A stretch of DNA of 64,000 bases, from NCBI GenBank assembly GCA_002778195.1, contig PCDI01000006.1:1617950-1681949 (forward strand), read 5' to 3'. Source of the DNA: Raffaelea ambrosiae. Its lineage: Eukaryota > Ascomycota > Sordariomycetes > Ophiostomatales > Ophiostomataceae. Below are positions 1 through 11,602 of the stretch, piece by piece; positions within the stretch are counted from its first letter, which is position 1; each line of letters opens with the position of its first letter. The translations under genes were made by a program, and so were the position numbers. The notes beneath the pieces were generated by a model, which was not told the DNA's origin, searched no databases, and worked only from the letters and a program-made list of their open reading frames with translations.

Positions 1-1427
1 GTCCATCTCGCGGATGTGCAGCCGTCGGAGCCTCCTTGTGTGGCAGGAGGCCAGCTCGTCGTCCGCATACTCCTGTGGGTCGACATAATACGGCAGGGCC
101 GGTCGGGTGTGGTGTGGGTCCAGGTAGAAGAGAAAGGACCCCTGGTCCTCGAGAGACCGCTGGGAACCAACAAAGTAATGAGAGGAAGAAGGGCGGCCAC
201 TGGGTGGTAGTGTTAGTGCTATCCAGGAAGAGATCCACGAAGAAGGCCACAACGGCCGGCATGACTCACCCTGCGATGCCAACAGACTGCGGCATCTGCA
301 ACGCAGACGTAAGCGCCTCCCAATACACCGTGTTCACCTTGTCTATTCCCAACCGAGTGCACACCAAGATCAGAGTCGGGTGGAACGGCTCCTCGAGCGA
401 CGGTTGAGCAATTTCAAGAAAGCTGTCCTCGTACACATCGGGTAGGTCTCCGGTGGTATAAACCCGGAGCGGCCCATCCTGGCTGTTCACCAGTGCCCTG
501 CGAGTTTGCTGTTAGCAGCTGTCTGCGTACATACTCGCCGTGCGTGGAGGGACAGGGGCATGTTCGTTCTTACTTTATACACCGAGCCGTGGCCGAGGGA
601 CCAAACCACTCGCCTGGATATTTTCCGCAGGCGACAGCGCCGTGTCCCACGAACCTGTGGATGGAGAATGGCGCCCGCGGGTCATCGGCAAACAAAGAGA
701 TTATGCGGCGTTCTTCCACGCCCCCGTCAGACAGTCGCCAGCCTGTGTTGTGTTAGTAGACCGGCGTAGACACGGTCGGAAGAGCAGGGAAACAAAGGCG
801 GAGATGGAGGAAGCGAGAGAAGCGCGGGATAAACGAAGCCGCCGAGCAAGACAAACACGTACCACGACCCAGCTTGCACATGGCCAGAGTGTTCGCCAGA
901 AGACTCTGTCCGGACCGTATCATACACCCCCAGCCGCTGTCAGAAGAAAAGCCACTCTGGTCGCCGAGGCTTTTGAGCCTCATGGCAAACGACATGGCCG
1001 ACGATGCTTTGGGGTCCGATGAGCGCTCGATGGTTTCGAAGCCGGATCGGTATGTCATCCAGAACCGCGACTCGAAGTCATCGAGGAACGCCGGCGGCCA
1101 GCCCCGGTCCTCGGCCCCGTCGTCCTCTTCGTATGCGAGAGACGAGCTGAAACTACTCGGCGTCGAGTCCGGGGGGGTTTCCAGCGCCGCAGCGGGAGGC
1201 CGTGCTTCGGCGGGAGCGGTTTCTGGCGGCGGAGTTGCCTTTTCTGGCGCGTCGCTGTGCGATTCGGGGCTCTTGTTCTTGCTGGCTTCCAGCATATAGG
1301 AGCACCCGAGGCACCACACGGGCTGGTTGGCGACGGTGTTGTTGGCGGGCTCTGGGTCCCAGATCATGCGGACGATGCGGCGGCCATAGCGGCTGAGATC
1401 GGCGGCCCCGGCGACCGCGGCGTCCAT
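1..1427 (-). CDS. atg4: Autophagy cysteine protease ATG4, 3' end outside window
   Basis: ATG4 is the cytosolic C54-family protease that trims the C-terminus of ATG8 and later removes ATG8 from its phosphatidylethanolamine anchor. I join four exons on the minus strand: 1427-863, 742-574, 497-270 and 199-1, with introns 743-862 (GTACGT), 498-573 (GTAAGA) and 200-269 (GTGAGT); all three carry CTAAC branch sites and the frame is kept throughout. Seen motifs: the N-terminal MIWDPEPANN block, then the catalytic cysteine at about residue 168 in SGWGCMIRSGQ, then the catalytic Asp and His in YLDPHHTRPAL near the window edge. Residues 45-110 are a Pro/Ser/Glu-rich linker of the kind that varies between fungi. 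The start at 1427 gives the conserved family N-terminus. The gene runs off the left end after HIREMD, so the C-terminal part is not seen. It is divergent from the next gene. Confidence 0.95.
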
Positions 1428-2211
1428 AGCGGCTTCCTGGGGATGTCGATGCCCCTGCTATGGCCGATGGATGGGGATGTTGCGTCTCGAGCGCGGCGGC
1501 ACCTGGTGTTGCTGGTGACCGAGGCGCTGTGGGACAGCGGGAGCAGGACAGCCCGAGAAGCCGGCCAGCTGCGGAGACCAACGCGTGCCGCTGGCGGAGG
1601 GAGAGCGGGGAGGGGTGCGCGAGGAATACAGAAGCACGGGAGGGCGAGGCGGGGAGGAAGCAAAAGAAAGCGAGCAGTGGTGGGCGAAACGCAGCGAAAT
1701 GGGAACTGAAGGTCGCGGATGTTCTGGCGGCGGCTTGGGCAATTACTGCTGCGTATGACATGGCCCAGCTGGCGGCCGGCTAGCGGAGGGGAGGGGAGGA
1801 ATGACGTGTGACCGCGGGCTTGTTGCCTTGTGGCTGGAAGGCTGGTGGGCCAGCTGCTGCTAGTAACTACTATGTACTCGTAAGTAATTAAATTATATCA
1901 ATGCTCGCCCCCGCTGGCAAACTACGTGTACCTTCGCACAGTTTCTAAAAAGCGCAGTACATCTAGGCTGCCACGGTGTTTCGCCCTGCGGCGTTTGCAC
2001 CGTGTGTCCACCCAGGCACCCAGCCCCACTAAACAGGAACAACTATCGAGCAAGATACACCATGCAAATCTCCTCCGTTTTGCTCTTGCTGTAGCCCCCC
2101 TCCCCCATCCGAACGAACGCACGGCACCGCAGTGCCTCTCCCGCAACACCACCCACCAACCATGACGAGCCTATACAGACCCAGCTCCCCACGCTCTATA
2201 CTGCCTTAGTT
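1428..2211. promoter_or_regulatory. Divergent promoter region between atg4 and sqs1
   Basis: This is 784 bp between two divergent start codons. It is GC-rich next to atg4 and has a short AT-rich stretch near 1880-1905. Several open frames run through it, but none has family features or splice structure. It must hold both promoters. I see no convincing TATA box. Confidence 0.6.
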
Positions 2212-4488
2212 ATGGCGAAAAACAAGAAAGGCGGCTTCGGCAAGAAGACCGGCCGGCTGCGCACTGCGGCTGCCGTAGCCGCCGTGGCCAGGGCCGAGAA
2301 GAATGCCCCGACGGGGAGGCCGTTCCGCAGAAGAGATCCAGGCGCGACCGCTTTGTCCGAGGAGACCCCAGGTAAGGCTACACTGCGTGCTGGAAGGCCT
2401 CTGTCGAGCTGTTCTGTGCCCCTCCCCAAGCGGTTGAATGCCCTTGCTGATGCCACCCAAACGCAACAGGAAACTCGATGCAGGATCTAGCTAGAAACAC
2501 ATCCAACAAGGCTGCCCACTGGGATCAAGGCACACGTCTGAGAGACCAACCTGTTCGGTTTGTCAGCGGCGGCTTCGTCGAGCCTCTGGAGACCCCGAAA
2601 CCCGACACGGCACCCCAGTCAAACACGGAGACCCCCGTGCTGTCAACTCCTGCCACAGAGTCACTCGAGGATGTCGAGGATGTCGCGGAAGATGGGAATG
2701 GCTCCGGCGATGAAGCCAAACTCCAGATCTCCTCCATTGCACCGTCGGCGCCTGCAGATGTCTTATCCGAGGCGAGCAACCCCCCTCGGCCAGTAGTACA
2801 AATAGAATCCATCAAGAGCGCGGCACAGGACGTTGCGCCCGAAGGTCCGCAGCACGATGTCTCCGATGTTGCGTCAGACTCTAGCGAGGAGGTCATCCTC
2901 TTCAAAGGACGAGGAGTCCCTGCCAGGCATACCAGCAATGAACAATATGTTCCTCGTGAACACAGCCAGGACCCGTGCCGGCCACCACGGCCAAGCATCC
3001 AGCGCAGAGCGTCCCCCGACCTTTCCAAGCTTCTCGCAGCCGCGAGTGATGAAGAAAACGACAGCGATGCGGCCCTGAGCGACTACATTGCCAATATGCG
3101 TCTAGGCGGCCTCCAAAACTCGTCTGCTCCCACCGAGACCAATACGCGCGACTTGGGCAACTCTGACGACGACATCGTCTTGGGCGATTCCGAAAACCAG
3201 TCGGACTTTTCTAATAGCCAGGACATGAGCGGTGACATCGGCATGGCAAATGGCAAAAAGAGCACGTCTGCCAAGCCTAGCCAGCCAGCCGATAACGAGG
3301 GCGACGAGGGAGGCAGCGACGGCTCTAAATCAGACGAAGACATTGATGATGAACAGATGGCCAGACTGCTAGCCAAGCAAGAAGAGCTGGGCTTGGGAGC
3401 AGATGAGCTCCTGTTGTTTGACGCCGGCGCCGCAAAGTCAACAAAGAAGAAGCTGCGCGCGCGGTCTTCGGGGCGGCCTAAGGGTGCCAAGGCAAAGGCA
3501 TCGTGGAATCAGGCTCTGTTGCTAGCTCAAGATTTCACTGGAGATCTACGGAGACACGATGGGTCCTACCCCAGTGCTGAAGCTATGGCAGATGCGTTTG
3601 AGCAGCTCAATATGACGGGCTGGCCAGACGACGACGACGACGATGACGACGATTTAGGGCTACAACTGTCGGATTTTGAATTGGAGGTCCAGCTGAAGGC
3701 CTCGTGGCAAAAGGACCGCCTGCGCAAGAAGGAAAAGAAGCGAGCCCGCGAGGAGTTGCGCGCACAAGGTCTTCTCGGCAAACATGCCAACCCAAATGAT
3801 CCCAGGGTCAAGTATCCGAACGGGATGGATATGGACGACATCAAAGCTGAATTTGGTAGTTTTCTGTTGGGATCGGAACCCAGGTGAGTCGAAGCCATGT
3901 GGTGGTTTTTTTCTATAATCCCGTTGATTTTCTTGTTCCCATTTTCCCCATTTCTTTTTGTCGCTTCTGTTTCTCGAGGTGTCTTCGACGCTCATCTCGC
4001 TCATCTCTTCTGACTACTAACAAACCCCAAACAGCATGACATTCCCTCCCATGGATGCACACGCACGCAAAATTATCCATGAGATCGCCCACCGCTTCAA
4101 ACTCACATCCAAGTCCGCAGGCTCTGGCGACCAGCGACGTCCCACTCTAGCCAAAAAAAAGGCAACCTTGCAATACGACGAAGACCACTTCCAGAGCGTA
4201 TTTGCCCGCATGCGGCGGCGGTACATTCCGCGTCTCGATGGAGGCAAGGCCGGAGGAGCAGGCCGCGGCGGCCGAGCTTCGGGACGTGGAAATGCCAGTG
4301 AGGCCGTTGTTCGCCACGGAGAGATCGTTGGCGGCTCGGCGCCTGAGATTGGAGAGGCCAACAAAGGCAGGACAATGCTGGAAAAGATGGGCTGGAGCAT
4401 GGGAATGGCACTGGGTGCTATGGACAACAAGGGCATGACACAGCCCATCGAGCACATCGTGAAGCGATCCAAAGCCGGGCTAGGATAA
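2212..4488 (+). CDS. sqs1: SQS1-type protein with R3H and G-patch domains
   Basis: Exons 2212-2371, 2470-3883 and 4035-4488 give 675 residues; the introns are 2372-2469 (GTAAGG) and 3884-4034 (GTGAGT, with a TACTAAC branch site). The N-terminus starts MAKNKKGGFG and is basic. The middle is long, acidic and low in complexity, with a run of nine Asp near residue 440. The R3H domain is around residues 515-575, with the diagnostic Arg536 and His540 (ARKIIHEIAHRF). A G-patch closes the protein at residues 634-675 (MLEKMGWSMG, then GMTQPI). This order matches fungal SQS1. In yeast, Sqs1/Pfa1 activates the DEAH helicase Prp43 in splicing and ribosome assembly, the G-patch being the helicase contact; that role here is by family. 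The gene is convergent with H2B, 427 bp away. The R3H domain is split by intron 2, so both joins matter for a correct protein. Confidence 0.93.
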
Positions 4489-4915
4489 GGTTTGCAGAAT
4501 GTATGGAAAACCACTCATGACGGACGAGTCGCGATGGAAGCTTGGCCCCGTGCGGGACGAACTGAATTGCCTTCGCTCGGCATGTATGTATGAAATCGGG
4601 CTGTCAGTAACATGGCGGCGTATCGCTCATTCATCAGCAAGTGTCACTTGCATATCTGGCGCGAGCAGGTTGTTCTTTTCATGCACGAGTTCATTCCGAA
4701 ATCCTAATTTGTAGGTAATGTACAGCCGCAAACCCCGTAAACCCGTGTTGTGGAAAACATTGCCCCCCTTAAAATAGACAAATAAAGCAAACCCTTCCGT
4801 AACGCATTAAGAGATTCCGAAGAGCCGGTCATCTCATCATGACACCCAAATGCCAAGCAAAAAACCCATGTCCACTGGGTACGAAACTGGAAAACAAAGA
4901 GAGAAAATGGAGCGC
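4489..4915. other. Convergent 3' intergenic region sqs1 / H2B
   Basis: This is 427 bp between two facing stop codons. It should hold both 3' UTRs and polyadenylation sites; an AAATAAAG-like stretch lies near 4780. I see no gene. Confidence 0.55.
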
Positions 4916-5477
4916 TTATTTGGTGGAGGTGGAGTACTTGGTGACGGCCTTGGTACCCTCCGAGACAGCGTGCTTGGCCAGTTCACCTGGCAGGATGAGG
5001 CGAACAGAGGTCTGGATCTCCCGGGACGAGATAGTGGACTTCTTGTTGTAGGCAGCCAGCTTGGAAGCCTCAGTGGCAACACGCTCGAAGATGTCTGGTT
5101 TGGTCAGCAAATGCCGCTTGCAGTGCTCGGCTATGTGTGAATGTCACTGACCGTTGACAAAGGAGTTCAGGATCGACATGGCACGGTTGGAGATACCGGT
5201 GTCCGGGTGGACCTGCTTCAGCACTGGGTGGGAAGACGCGTCAGTTCTTGTTCAATTTGGGTTTCAAGTGGGATAAACACGAGCGCGAAGTATCATGTAT
5301 GGAAATTGGCTCACCTCTGTAGATGTATGAGGAGTAGGTCTCCTTGCGGGTCTTCGTCCGCTTCTTCTTGTCGCCAGAGGCGGCAGTCTTCTTGCCAGCA
5401 TCCTTCTTCTCCGGCGCCTTGGAGGCGGTGGCGGGGGCCTTGGAGGCGGGCTTCTTGTCAGCGGCCTTGGGAGGCAT
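4916..5477 (-). CDS. H2B: Histone H2B
   Basis: This is a core nucleosome histone. Three exons (5477-5315, 5223-5152, 5094-4916) are separated by introns 5224-5314 (GTGAGC) and 5095-5151 (GTCAGT) and give 137 residues, the normal fungal length. The lysine-rich N-terminal tail (MPPKAADKKPASKAP) is followed by the histone fold: YSSYIYR, then VLKQVHPDTGISNRAM, then a C-terminus ending AVTKYSTSTK. The C-terminal AVTKYS motif contains the lysine that is mono-ubiquitinated in other fungi. The middle exon is only 72 bp. The gene is divergent from H2A across a shared 1.3-kb promoter, the usual fungal layout for these two dimer partners. No odd residues were seen. Confidence 0.98.
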
Positions 5478-6771
5478 TTTTGTGATGATTTTGTGAGTTG
5501 GGGGGTAAGTGATGCGAGAAAAGGGGGTTGGTGTTTTGGCAACGGATGAGTTGGATGGCGTAGAGAGTCGTTGATGTGAAAAATATTTGATGGGTAAAAG
5601 GCAGCAAAGAAATTTGGGGGGGGACTCAGGGCTTTTTGTATCTGGACGCGACAGGCGCTGTTGTTATTGCTGATTGCTTTCCAGGGAAGGTGGGTGTGCT
5701 GATTTGGCGCGGGTAGGCTGGAGCTAGAGTGGCCCGTGCTTCCTGCCTGCAGAGGCGGGGCGTGTGGATTTTGGCATGCAGACGGAAAGGCAGAGCGAAT
5801 AAACGTGATCAGGCAGCTAAATGCGCACCCCACTTTAAGGGTCTCATTGGTCCGCGGCGACCCTGTCCTTCAAATACATTTCAAGACAATGAGTGCCAGC
5901 CAATGACGTGGGCCAAAGGCCCGGGTGTTTTTTTTTTTTTTGGCTATTATTTTATTCCTGCCTTCTGTCTATTCTGGGTCCGCCTCAAAACGCGTCAGTG
6001 AGATAGATAGGCACTCCTCCGCGGTCGGTCCACCTGCGCACCGCTCCTGGGAATGGGTCCCGCTGCCTGTTCCTGACAAGTGCGAAAGCCACACCTGCAG
6101 GCGCGCCCTGCCATCATAGGGAGCGAATCTCATGGGCGAATCTCGGGAGCATCGCAGGAGCATGTCAAGGCCGTCCCAGAATGCGAGTCACTGCATGGCT
6201 CGCAAGACACGGCGCGTCTCTGGTGCAAATATTCTACTAGGAAATAAACAGATGCAGATAGACACTCAGGTGAACGCGATCTCAAGAGCTTCTCAGATCA
6301 CACGCGTGGCCTCCTAGACCCTGCGCTGCTGCGTTTCAAGGGTTTTCTGCGTGGACGTGATCGTGCATCATCAACTAGTCGGCTGCAGCCACGGTGGCTG
6401 ATGCTTCCCGTTTCAGAAGACTGGGGTGAGGACTCCGGTCTTTATTTATCCGATAGTCGTGGCTGCTTTTTGGTATTTATTTGTTTTGTTTTTTAACCCT
6501 TATTTTGCACTGCTTGTTGATTCTGGAGATGTCCTCTTCTGTACTAGCGCCATTTTCTGCGAGAGCTGATCCGTGTTCACGCGCCGCTCCCATCGAAAAC
6601 TACTTAAAAACCATCCGCCCCCCACCATCATTAACTTGCCTTCAACCGCATCCAAATTTCTTCTCAACCATCTGCTTCGCCATCACCACATAGCCTCTAT
6701 CATATTCATCTTGCCTTGTGCACTCTTTTTTTTTTTCTTTAAAAAAAACCCTTTTTTTTTCAACCATCAAA
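5478..6771. promoter_or_regulatory. Shared divergent H2B/H2A promoter
   Basis: This is 1,294 bp between the two histone start codons. Two CCAAT boxes lie close together near the middle: ATTGG (reverse) at 5846-5850 and CCAAT at 5900-5904; the second overlaps a CRE-like TGACGTG at 5904-5910. Poly-T runs occur at about 5928-5941, and a long pyrimidine/purine leader at about 6724-6765 lies directly upstream of the H2A ATG. Paired CCAAT boxes fit coordinated expression of both genes; actual use is inferred. Confidence 0.6.
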
Positions 6772-7349
6772 ATGACTGGAGGCGGCAAGTCCGGCGGCAA
6801 GGCCAGCGGTTCCAAGAACTCGCAGACGTGAGTACTACGCTTTGTCACGCGTTTGGGGGTCTCTTTTCGGCGCTTTTTGCCTGCGGAGTCGACGACGTGG
6901 TTTTGTTTGCTCGTCGTATTTATACTGACTTTGTTCCCATCCAGTCGTTCTTCCAAGGCTGGTCTGGCTTTCCCTGTCGGTCGTGTTCACCGTCTGCTCC
7001 GGAAGGGCAACTATGCCCAGCGTGTCGGTGCCGGTGCCCCCGTGTACCTGGCCGCTGTCCTCGAGTACCTGGCCGCTGAGATTCTCGAGCTGGCTGGCAA
7101 CGCTGCCCGTGACAACAAGAAGACTCGTATTATTCCGAGACATCTGCAGCTCGCCATCCGGAACGATGAGGAGCTGAACAAGCTCCTGGGCCACGTCACT
7201 ATTGCGCAAGGCGGTGTCCTGCCCAACATCCACCAGAGTGAGTTTTGTTCTGCTGGCTGCGTATTTGACAATCATTTGACTAACCCGATCCAGACCTCCT
7301 GCCCAAGAAGACTGGCAAGGGTGGCAAGAATGCCAGCCAGGAGCTGTAA
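6772..7349 (+). CDS. H2A: Histone H2A
   Basis: This is the core histone H2A, 134 residues, in three exons: 6772-6827, 6945-7237 and 7294-7349. The introns are 6828-6944 (GTGAGT) and 7238-7293 (GTGAGT, with a CTAAC branch site). The protein opens MTGGGKSGGKASGSK and carries the fold motif AGLAFPVGRVHRLLRKGNYA and the acidic-patch segment RNDEELNKLLGHVTIA. It ends ASQEL, the SQ(E/D) motif that is phosphorylated after DNA damage, so this canonical fungal H2A also does the work of H2A.X. The N-terminus resembles Sordariomycete H2A from memory. The first intron splits the N-terminal tail and the second lies just before the C-terminal tail. The gene is paired with H2B. Confidence 0.98.
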
Positions 7350-7977
7350 AGGCTTTGCGGTTTTCGTTTATTAGTTTCTTTGTCCTGTTCGGGATTGTTT
7401 GGGTGTCTTAACAAAGGGGTCACGGATTAACATGGTTTGGTTGTCTTTTTTTATGTCTGGGTTGTACATTAAGCCCCCTTTTTACGGCAAATGGTCATGA
7501 ATGAGGAGATAATATTTCTGCATGCTCTTCGCCTTATTGCTCTCTTTTTTCTATTCATCACGTTTCGTCTGTGTCTATGGCAATTGTAGCTGTTCGCCTT
7601 CATGTTTGGCTCGGCATTTCTGGTCTGGCTATGGTTTGCTTTTTGTGTCTTTTACCTCTTGTCGTGGCTCGGGTTAGGCGCGGCTTCGTGCATCTGTCTG
7701 TGTTCGGCTTTGGCTCGCGCTTGTAAGGCGTGATGCATTGCAGCCGGCGGTACCGACAATGTGATGCACGTACTAGATAAAAATGCAAATGTAGATTCGT
7801 TCGACGTTCCCTATTTTCCTATGTACATTCTGCCTTGATCGGTTGCGTGGCCCAGCACGGTCGTGGCCCAGCACAGCCCAAAGCCTAAATCCGTGTGCCA
7901 GTACCAACGTGTGCCGAGGGGCGCAGTGCTTGTGTCGAGGACGCAGTGCGCCTGGCAAGTAGCGCGATAACACTGTT
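7350..7977. other. Convergent 3' intergenic region H2A / NDUFB9
   Basis: This is 628 bp between facing stop codons. It is T-rich on the plus strand just after H2A. Short open frames exist, but none is supported. I see no RNA gene. Confidence 0.5.
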
Positions 7978-8614
7978 TTAAAACTTCAATGGTGGTGGTG
8001 CTGCATGAATTCGGTTAGCAAGCCGGGTGCGGGACGCTCTGCAACAATGCAACTCGTTGTGGTCGGCCGGCAGTAAAGGGGGGACTCACGCTCCAATATG
8101 GGGGCAGGTAGATTCCGTTCGAACTTCGATCCTGTGGACATTGTCAGTACATGTTTCATCCTCGTCTCGCAGAGGTTTGTCTCGTGAGAATTGGGACCCT
8201 TTCTCTTTCGGGGGTGGGGGGGGCTAGAGCAACAAACCTCCGACTGCAGTTGGCCATGCGTATGGCTCTGGGTGCTTCCACTTTTCGAGGAGCTTCTCTG
8301 TTTCCTTCAATAGGGCCTGTGGTGGAGTGGTGGTCAGCTGGACTGCCATACGGAATATCCGGGCAGGGGACGCCTCACCCTCTGTTGTCTGGGATTGGTG
8401 ACGTTCCGGTTGGCTTCGAAGAGAGATCGGATGTAGAGAGCCTGGCCACGCCACAAGTACCGGTGAACGGCCCAGTCGAGCGACAGTTTCAGGGAGCGGC
8501 GGTAGAGCGACCTGGAGGTTGTGAGCCGTTAGCGGGATGTTGCCAAAACACTTCCTCGTACCAGCGAGAATTTGGCGAAAGCAAAACTCACAGAGCCGCT
8601 TGTCGCGTAGACAT
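7978..8614 (-). CDS. NDUFB9: Complex I accessory subunit NDUFB9 (B22), LYR-motif protein
   Basis: This small mitochondrial protein of NADH:ubiquinone oxidoreductase (membrane arm) belongs to the LYR family that binds acyl-carrier protein. Five exons are joined: 8614-8592 (23 bp), 8511-8379, 8316-8238, 8131-8090 and 8000-7978 (23 bp). The introns of 80, 62, 106 and 89 bp begin GTGAGT, GTGAGG, GTTTGT and GTGAGT and end in CAG. All joins keep frame and give 99 residues. The LYR tripeptide is at residues 10-12 (SLYRRSLKLSLDW), followed by RGQALYIRSLFEANRNV, then LLKETEKLLEKWKHPEPY, and a Pro-rich end PPPPLKF. The family match is from recognition of the conserved core, not a search. No classic cleavable presequence is seen, which is normal for this subunit. 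The first and last exons are so short that simple ORF calling misses them. Confidence 0.9.
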
Positions 8615-9595
8615 GTTGACGAGCGGCGATCAAGCAAGCGCGTGAGACCGTTTGTCTGGCTGATATGTCCGTCCGGTGCGCCTGTTGCTGCGCGATGTCC
8701 AGGAAGTGTGTGAGAAATTGAATTGCGCAGAAATTGGTTAGAACATGAGAGGTCAATGGATGCAGCTCGGATGCTGCCCGGAAAATTAGATTTAGAGTCG
8801 CTGTGGTTGGTTGATGCCTTGTGGCCTAGCGCATTAGTTCGCGATGCGCTCCGGTTGTTCTCGGAACATCTTCTGGGTGGTCAGTGGTTATCAGGGTGGC
8901 CCCACTATGACGATGCGGAGGTATGTTTGTCTTTTACGAGGGCATCAACTTTCTCGTGTCGCTGCAATGGGTATGCGGTCTGTAGTGGTGCTCTAGTTCT
9001 AAATCTATATTGGGTATATTCTGTTTCTCTGGTTGATTGTATTTGGGTGTTTTCTTCTGTCTTCCCGCTGTTGTGAGAAAATATATTAATTTTTGAATGA
9101 ATAGCTTGTATTGCATGTAAAATGGTAATGATTAAAACCACGAAATAAGATTCAGAGACAACGCAACTTTAGCATCTTCATTATCGAGATGACAGAAGTA
9201 GCTACTCGACTCCCAACAAGTTCAACACCGAGCCAGATACAATGAAAAACCCCGCGAGTACCCCTACTCCACCTCCTCCTCAAACCCAGACAGACGAGCA
9301 CACTTCCGTCTTTGCCCTTTACGAGACTAAGATACTGGCATGGCCATTCTGAATATCAACCCACAAGCACTCGCAAATGGAATGGCCGCCCACGGCACAC
9401 ATAGTGTTGCTGTCAGGTTTACGGAAAAAAATCCGGCACATTATTGTCCTTGTAGTGCTACGAGCCACGCCGTATCAATCCACCACAGTTCCATATTCCC
9501 CAGAAAGTCATGGCTTGCATCCACGACGTCCGACTCGGAACCCCATCAGCCCTATATGCACAACCAAGGATTCACTGCCGAAAAAGACAAGGAAA
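8615..9595. other. Intergenic region: NDUFB9 promoter and vaoA 3' end
   Basis: This is 981 bp between two minus-strand genes. The left part should hold the NDUFB9 promoter and the right part the vaoA 3' UTR. Frames of up to about 120 codons occur on both strands without family features, and I do not call them genes. Confidence 0.5.
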
Positions 9596-11602
9596 CTACT
9601 CGAGACTTGGCGGCGGGACTGCGAACGACCCCGCATCATACTTCGCAGGCCATATGCCATTCTTACCGGGAGCCAGAATGCCATTCGGATCCAATGCATT
9701 CTTGATCCTGGTATTGAGCTGCATTTGAGCATTGTCGTTGAAACTGTACGTGTTGGCGATCTGGTCCATCAGGGCGAGGTGGGTGCGGTACTCGCCCCAG
9801 CCATGCTTGGCTGCGTCGTCAATCAGAGTAGCAATGAGCCAGTGGGCACGGCGGCACGAGTGCGGGTCTTTGCGGTCAAACACAATGCAGACGATGTGAT
9901 GGATCTCCCGCATGCCGACGACAAAGTCGCCGATGAAGTCGAGTCCGGCCTCCTCCATGCGGCGGCGTGTGAGTTGATACTGGGCCATAGCATCGTCGCC
10001 GGTGACCCGGGCAATCGGAGAGAAGAACAGGTGAGCGCCGTTGGGTAGCCAGTCGCTGAAGACGAGGGACATGATCAGCTCAGGCCCCTGGCCTCGGAGG
10101 AGGTTTCTGCGCAGCATTGATGCATGGGTCCGAACTTACACCCATTTGAGCTCCGTCGTAGTGGGTATCCCCTGCAGAGTCAGGTCGCGGGTCTGGAGCA
10201 CAGCATTGTGCGGCATGTCTTCGGGGAAGTAGAATTTCGCGCCAGGAATGGCCGAAAAGGCCTGCTTGATAGCCTCCCACAAAACGTCCCGGATCGGCTT
10301 TGGGCCGTAGAGGGCACCGTAGAAGTTCCAGCGGCCGAGGCCAAGCTTCCTTGCAATCTCGTCGAGCTCACTGTCTTCAAGAGGACCTTCCTTTGACGTG
10401 TAGGATTTGCGATCACCCTGGCCAGCCGAGTCAGCGCAAGCAAGGCGGGGTGAACGGTCGAGCAAACGGCACGAACAGCACGGCAGAGAGCGCAGCCACG
10501 TGGCCGCAGCAGTCTAGCTCACCATGACGGCAGCATCCAGGAGGATGCTCCTCAGAGTCGGCACATTCTGCAGCACCATGGATGTTCGAAGTGGCCTTAT
10601 GATCTCGACGGCCTGGTGAAGGTCTTCATCCCTGGGAAGCGTGATCATGTACGACTGATAGCCACCTGGATTGACCATGAGCCACACACCCATTTTGACC
10701 ACGATGCCCAACGACGACTGGGTGAAGATGCCGTCGTTGTAAGGGCCAAAGCCATAGTTGAACAGCTGCCAGCATGCATTGGGCTCCTGCTCGTGCGGAG
10801 GGGCCTCGGGGTCTGCGTTGGGATTTGGAAGGGCACCCATGCCGGTTCGAACCAGCGTGCCGTCTGGCAGCACGACCTCAAGGCCGCAGTGCATCATGAA
10901 GTGATCGCCTTGGGTGGTTAGCAGATGATTTCGGTGGCCCCGTGACTGGGCCGGCCCTGCCCGAGAGAGTGGCTAGTCAATAGACGGCAGCGATAGGTCG
11001 CGTGGCATACCATATGGGGTGTATCCGACGCCTCGCTCGAGGGTGTTCCCAAGGACCGAGCCGCCGCCGAGGTCGGGCACGTCCACCCACAGCTTGTCAC
11101 GGAGGTTGTGGTCGACCAGATACTGGTGGAGGTCAGAGAAGGTCACACCCGGCTCAACCAGAGCATAGGCGCCCTCGACGTCGACCCTGAGGACTCTGTT
11201 CATGTGTCTCCCCAGGTCGAGGGCGACGGAACCTGGGACACGCGGGGCAGCGCCGCCGTATCCGACGTTGCGGCCAACGGAAAATGGCCACAGCGGAACG
11301 CCGAACTCGTTGCAGAGGCGCACAATGCTCTGGACCTCCGACACGTCTCGCGGGGCAAGCAGGGCCGAGGGGACAAAGTGCTCCCTGTCGACGATGTTGA
11401 ACATGTCATGGACCTTGCTCGGGTCCAGGTAGTGGTCCTTGGTAAGGTGTTCCGGGCTATCCACGACCGTAAGGTTCTCGGGAGAAACAATGTCGACCAC
11501 ACGACCGGTGAACTTTCTAAACGTGCTGCTGTCGAGGCCGGGGGGGAGGACGAGGGGATCGCCCGGGGCCCTGGCCGTCCTGTCAGCTGGTTGAAGGGGC
11601 AT
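9596..11602 (-). CDS. vaoA: Vanillyl-alcohol oxidase (flavoprotein, 4-alkylphenol oxidase family)
   Basis: This FAD enzyme oxidises para-substituted phenols such as vanillyl alcohol, with O2 as acceptor. Exons 11602-11011, 10908-10523, 10417-10140 and 10055-9596 give 571 residues; the fungal VaoA I recall is about 560. Introns: 10909-11010 (GTATGC, ending AAG), 10418-10522 (GTGAGC) and 10056-10139 (GTAAGT). The FAD-binding PCMH-type domain is at about 80-290 (FSVGRNVGYGGAAP; VPDLGGGSVLGN) and the cap/C-terminal domain follows. Compared by eye with Penicillium VaoA numbering, the active-site residues are all present: Tyr115 (108), Asp177 (170), the covalent-FAD His427 (422, PNGAHLFF), and Tyr508-Arg509 (503-504, GEYRTH). 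The end reads PPPSLE, so the tripeptide resembling a peroxisomal signal in the Penicillium enzyme is missing; a cytosolic location is possible. Substrate preference cannot be read from sequence. The gene lies 1 kb from a silenced repeat block. Confidence 0.95.

Noticed and set aside
540..1022. Plus-strand frame of 160 codons
   Set aside because: It overlaps atg4 exons on the other strand, which carry the catalytic motif and good splice sites.
9377..10048. Plus-strand frame of 223 codons
   Set aside because: It is antisense to the last exon of vaoA, whose protein matches a known family over its full length.
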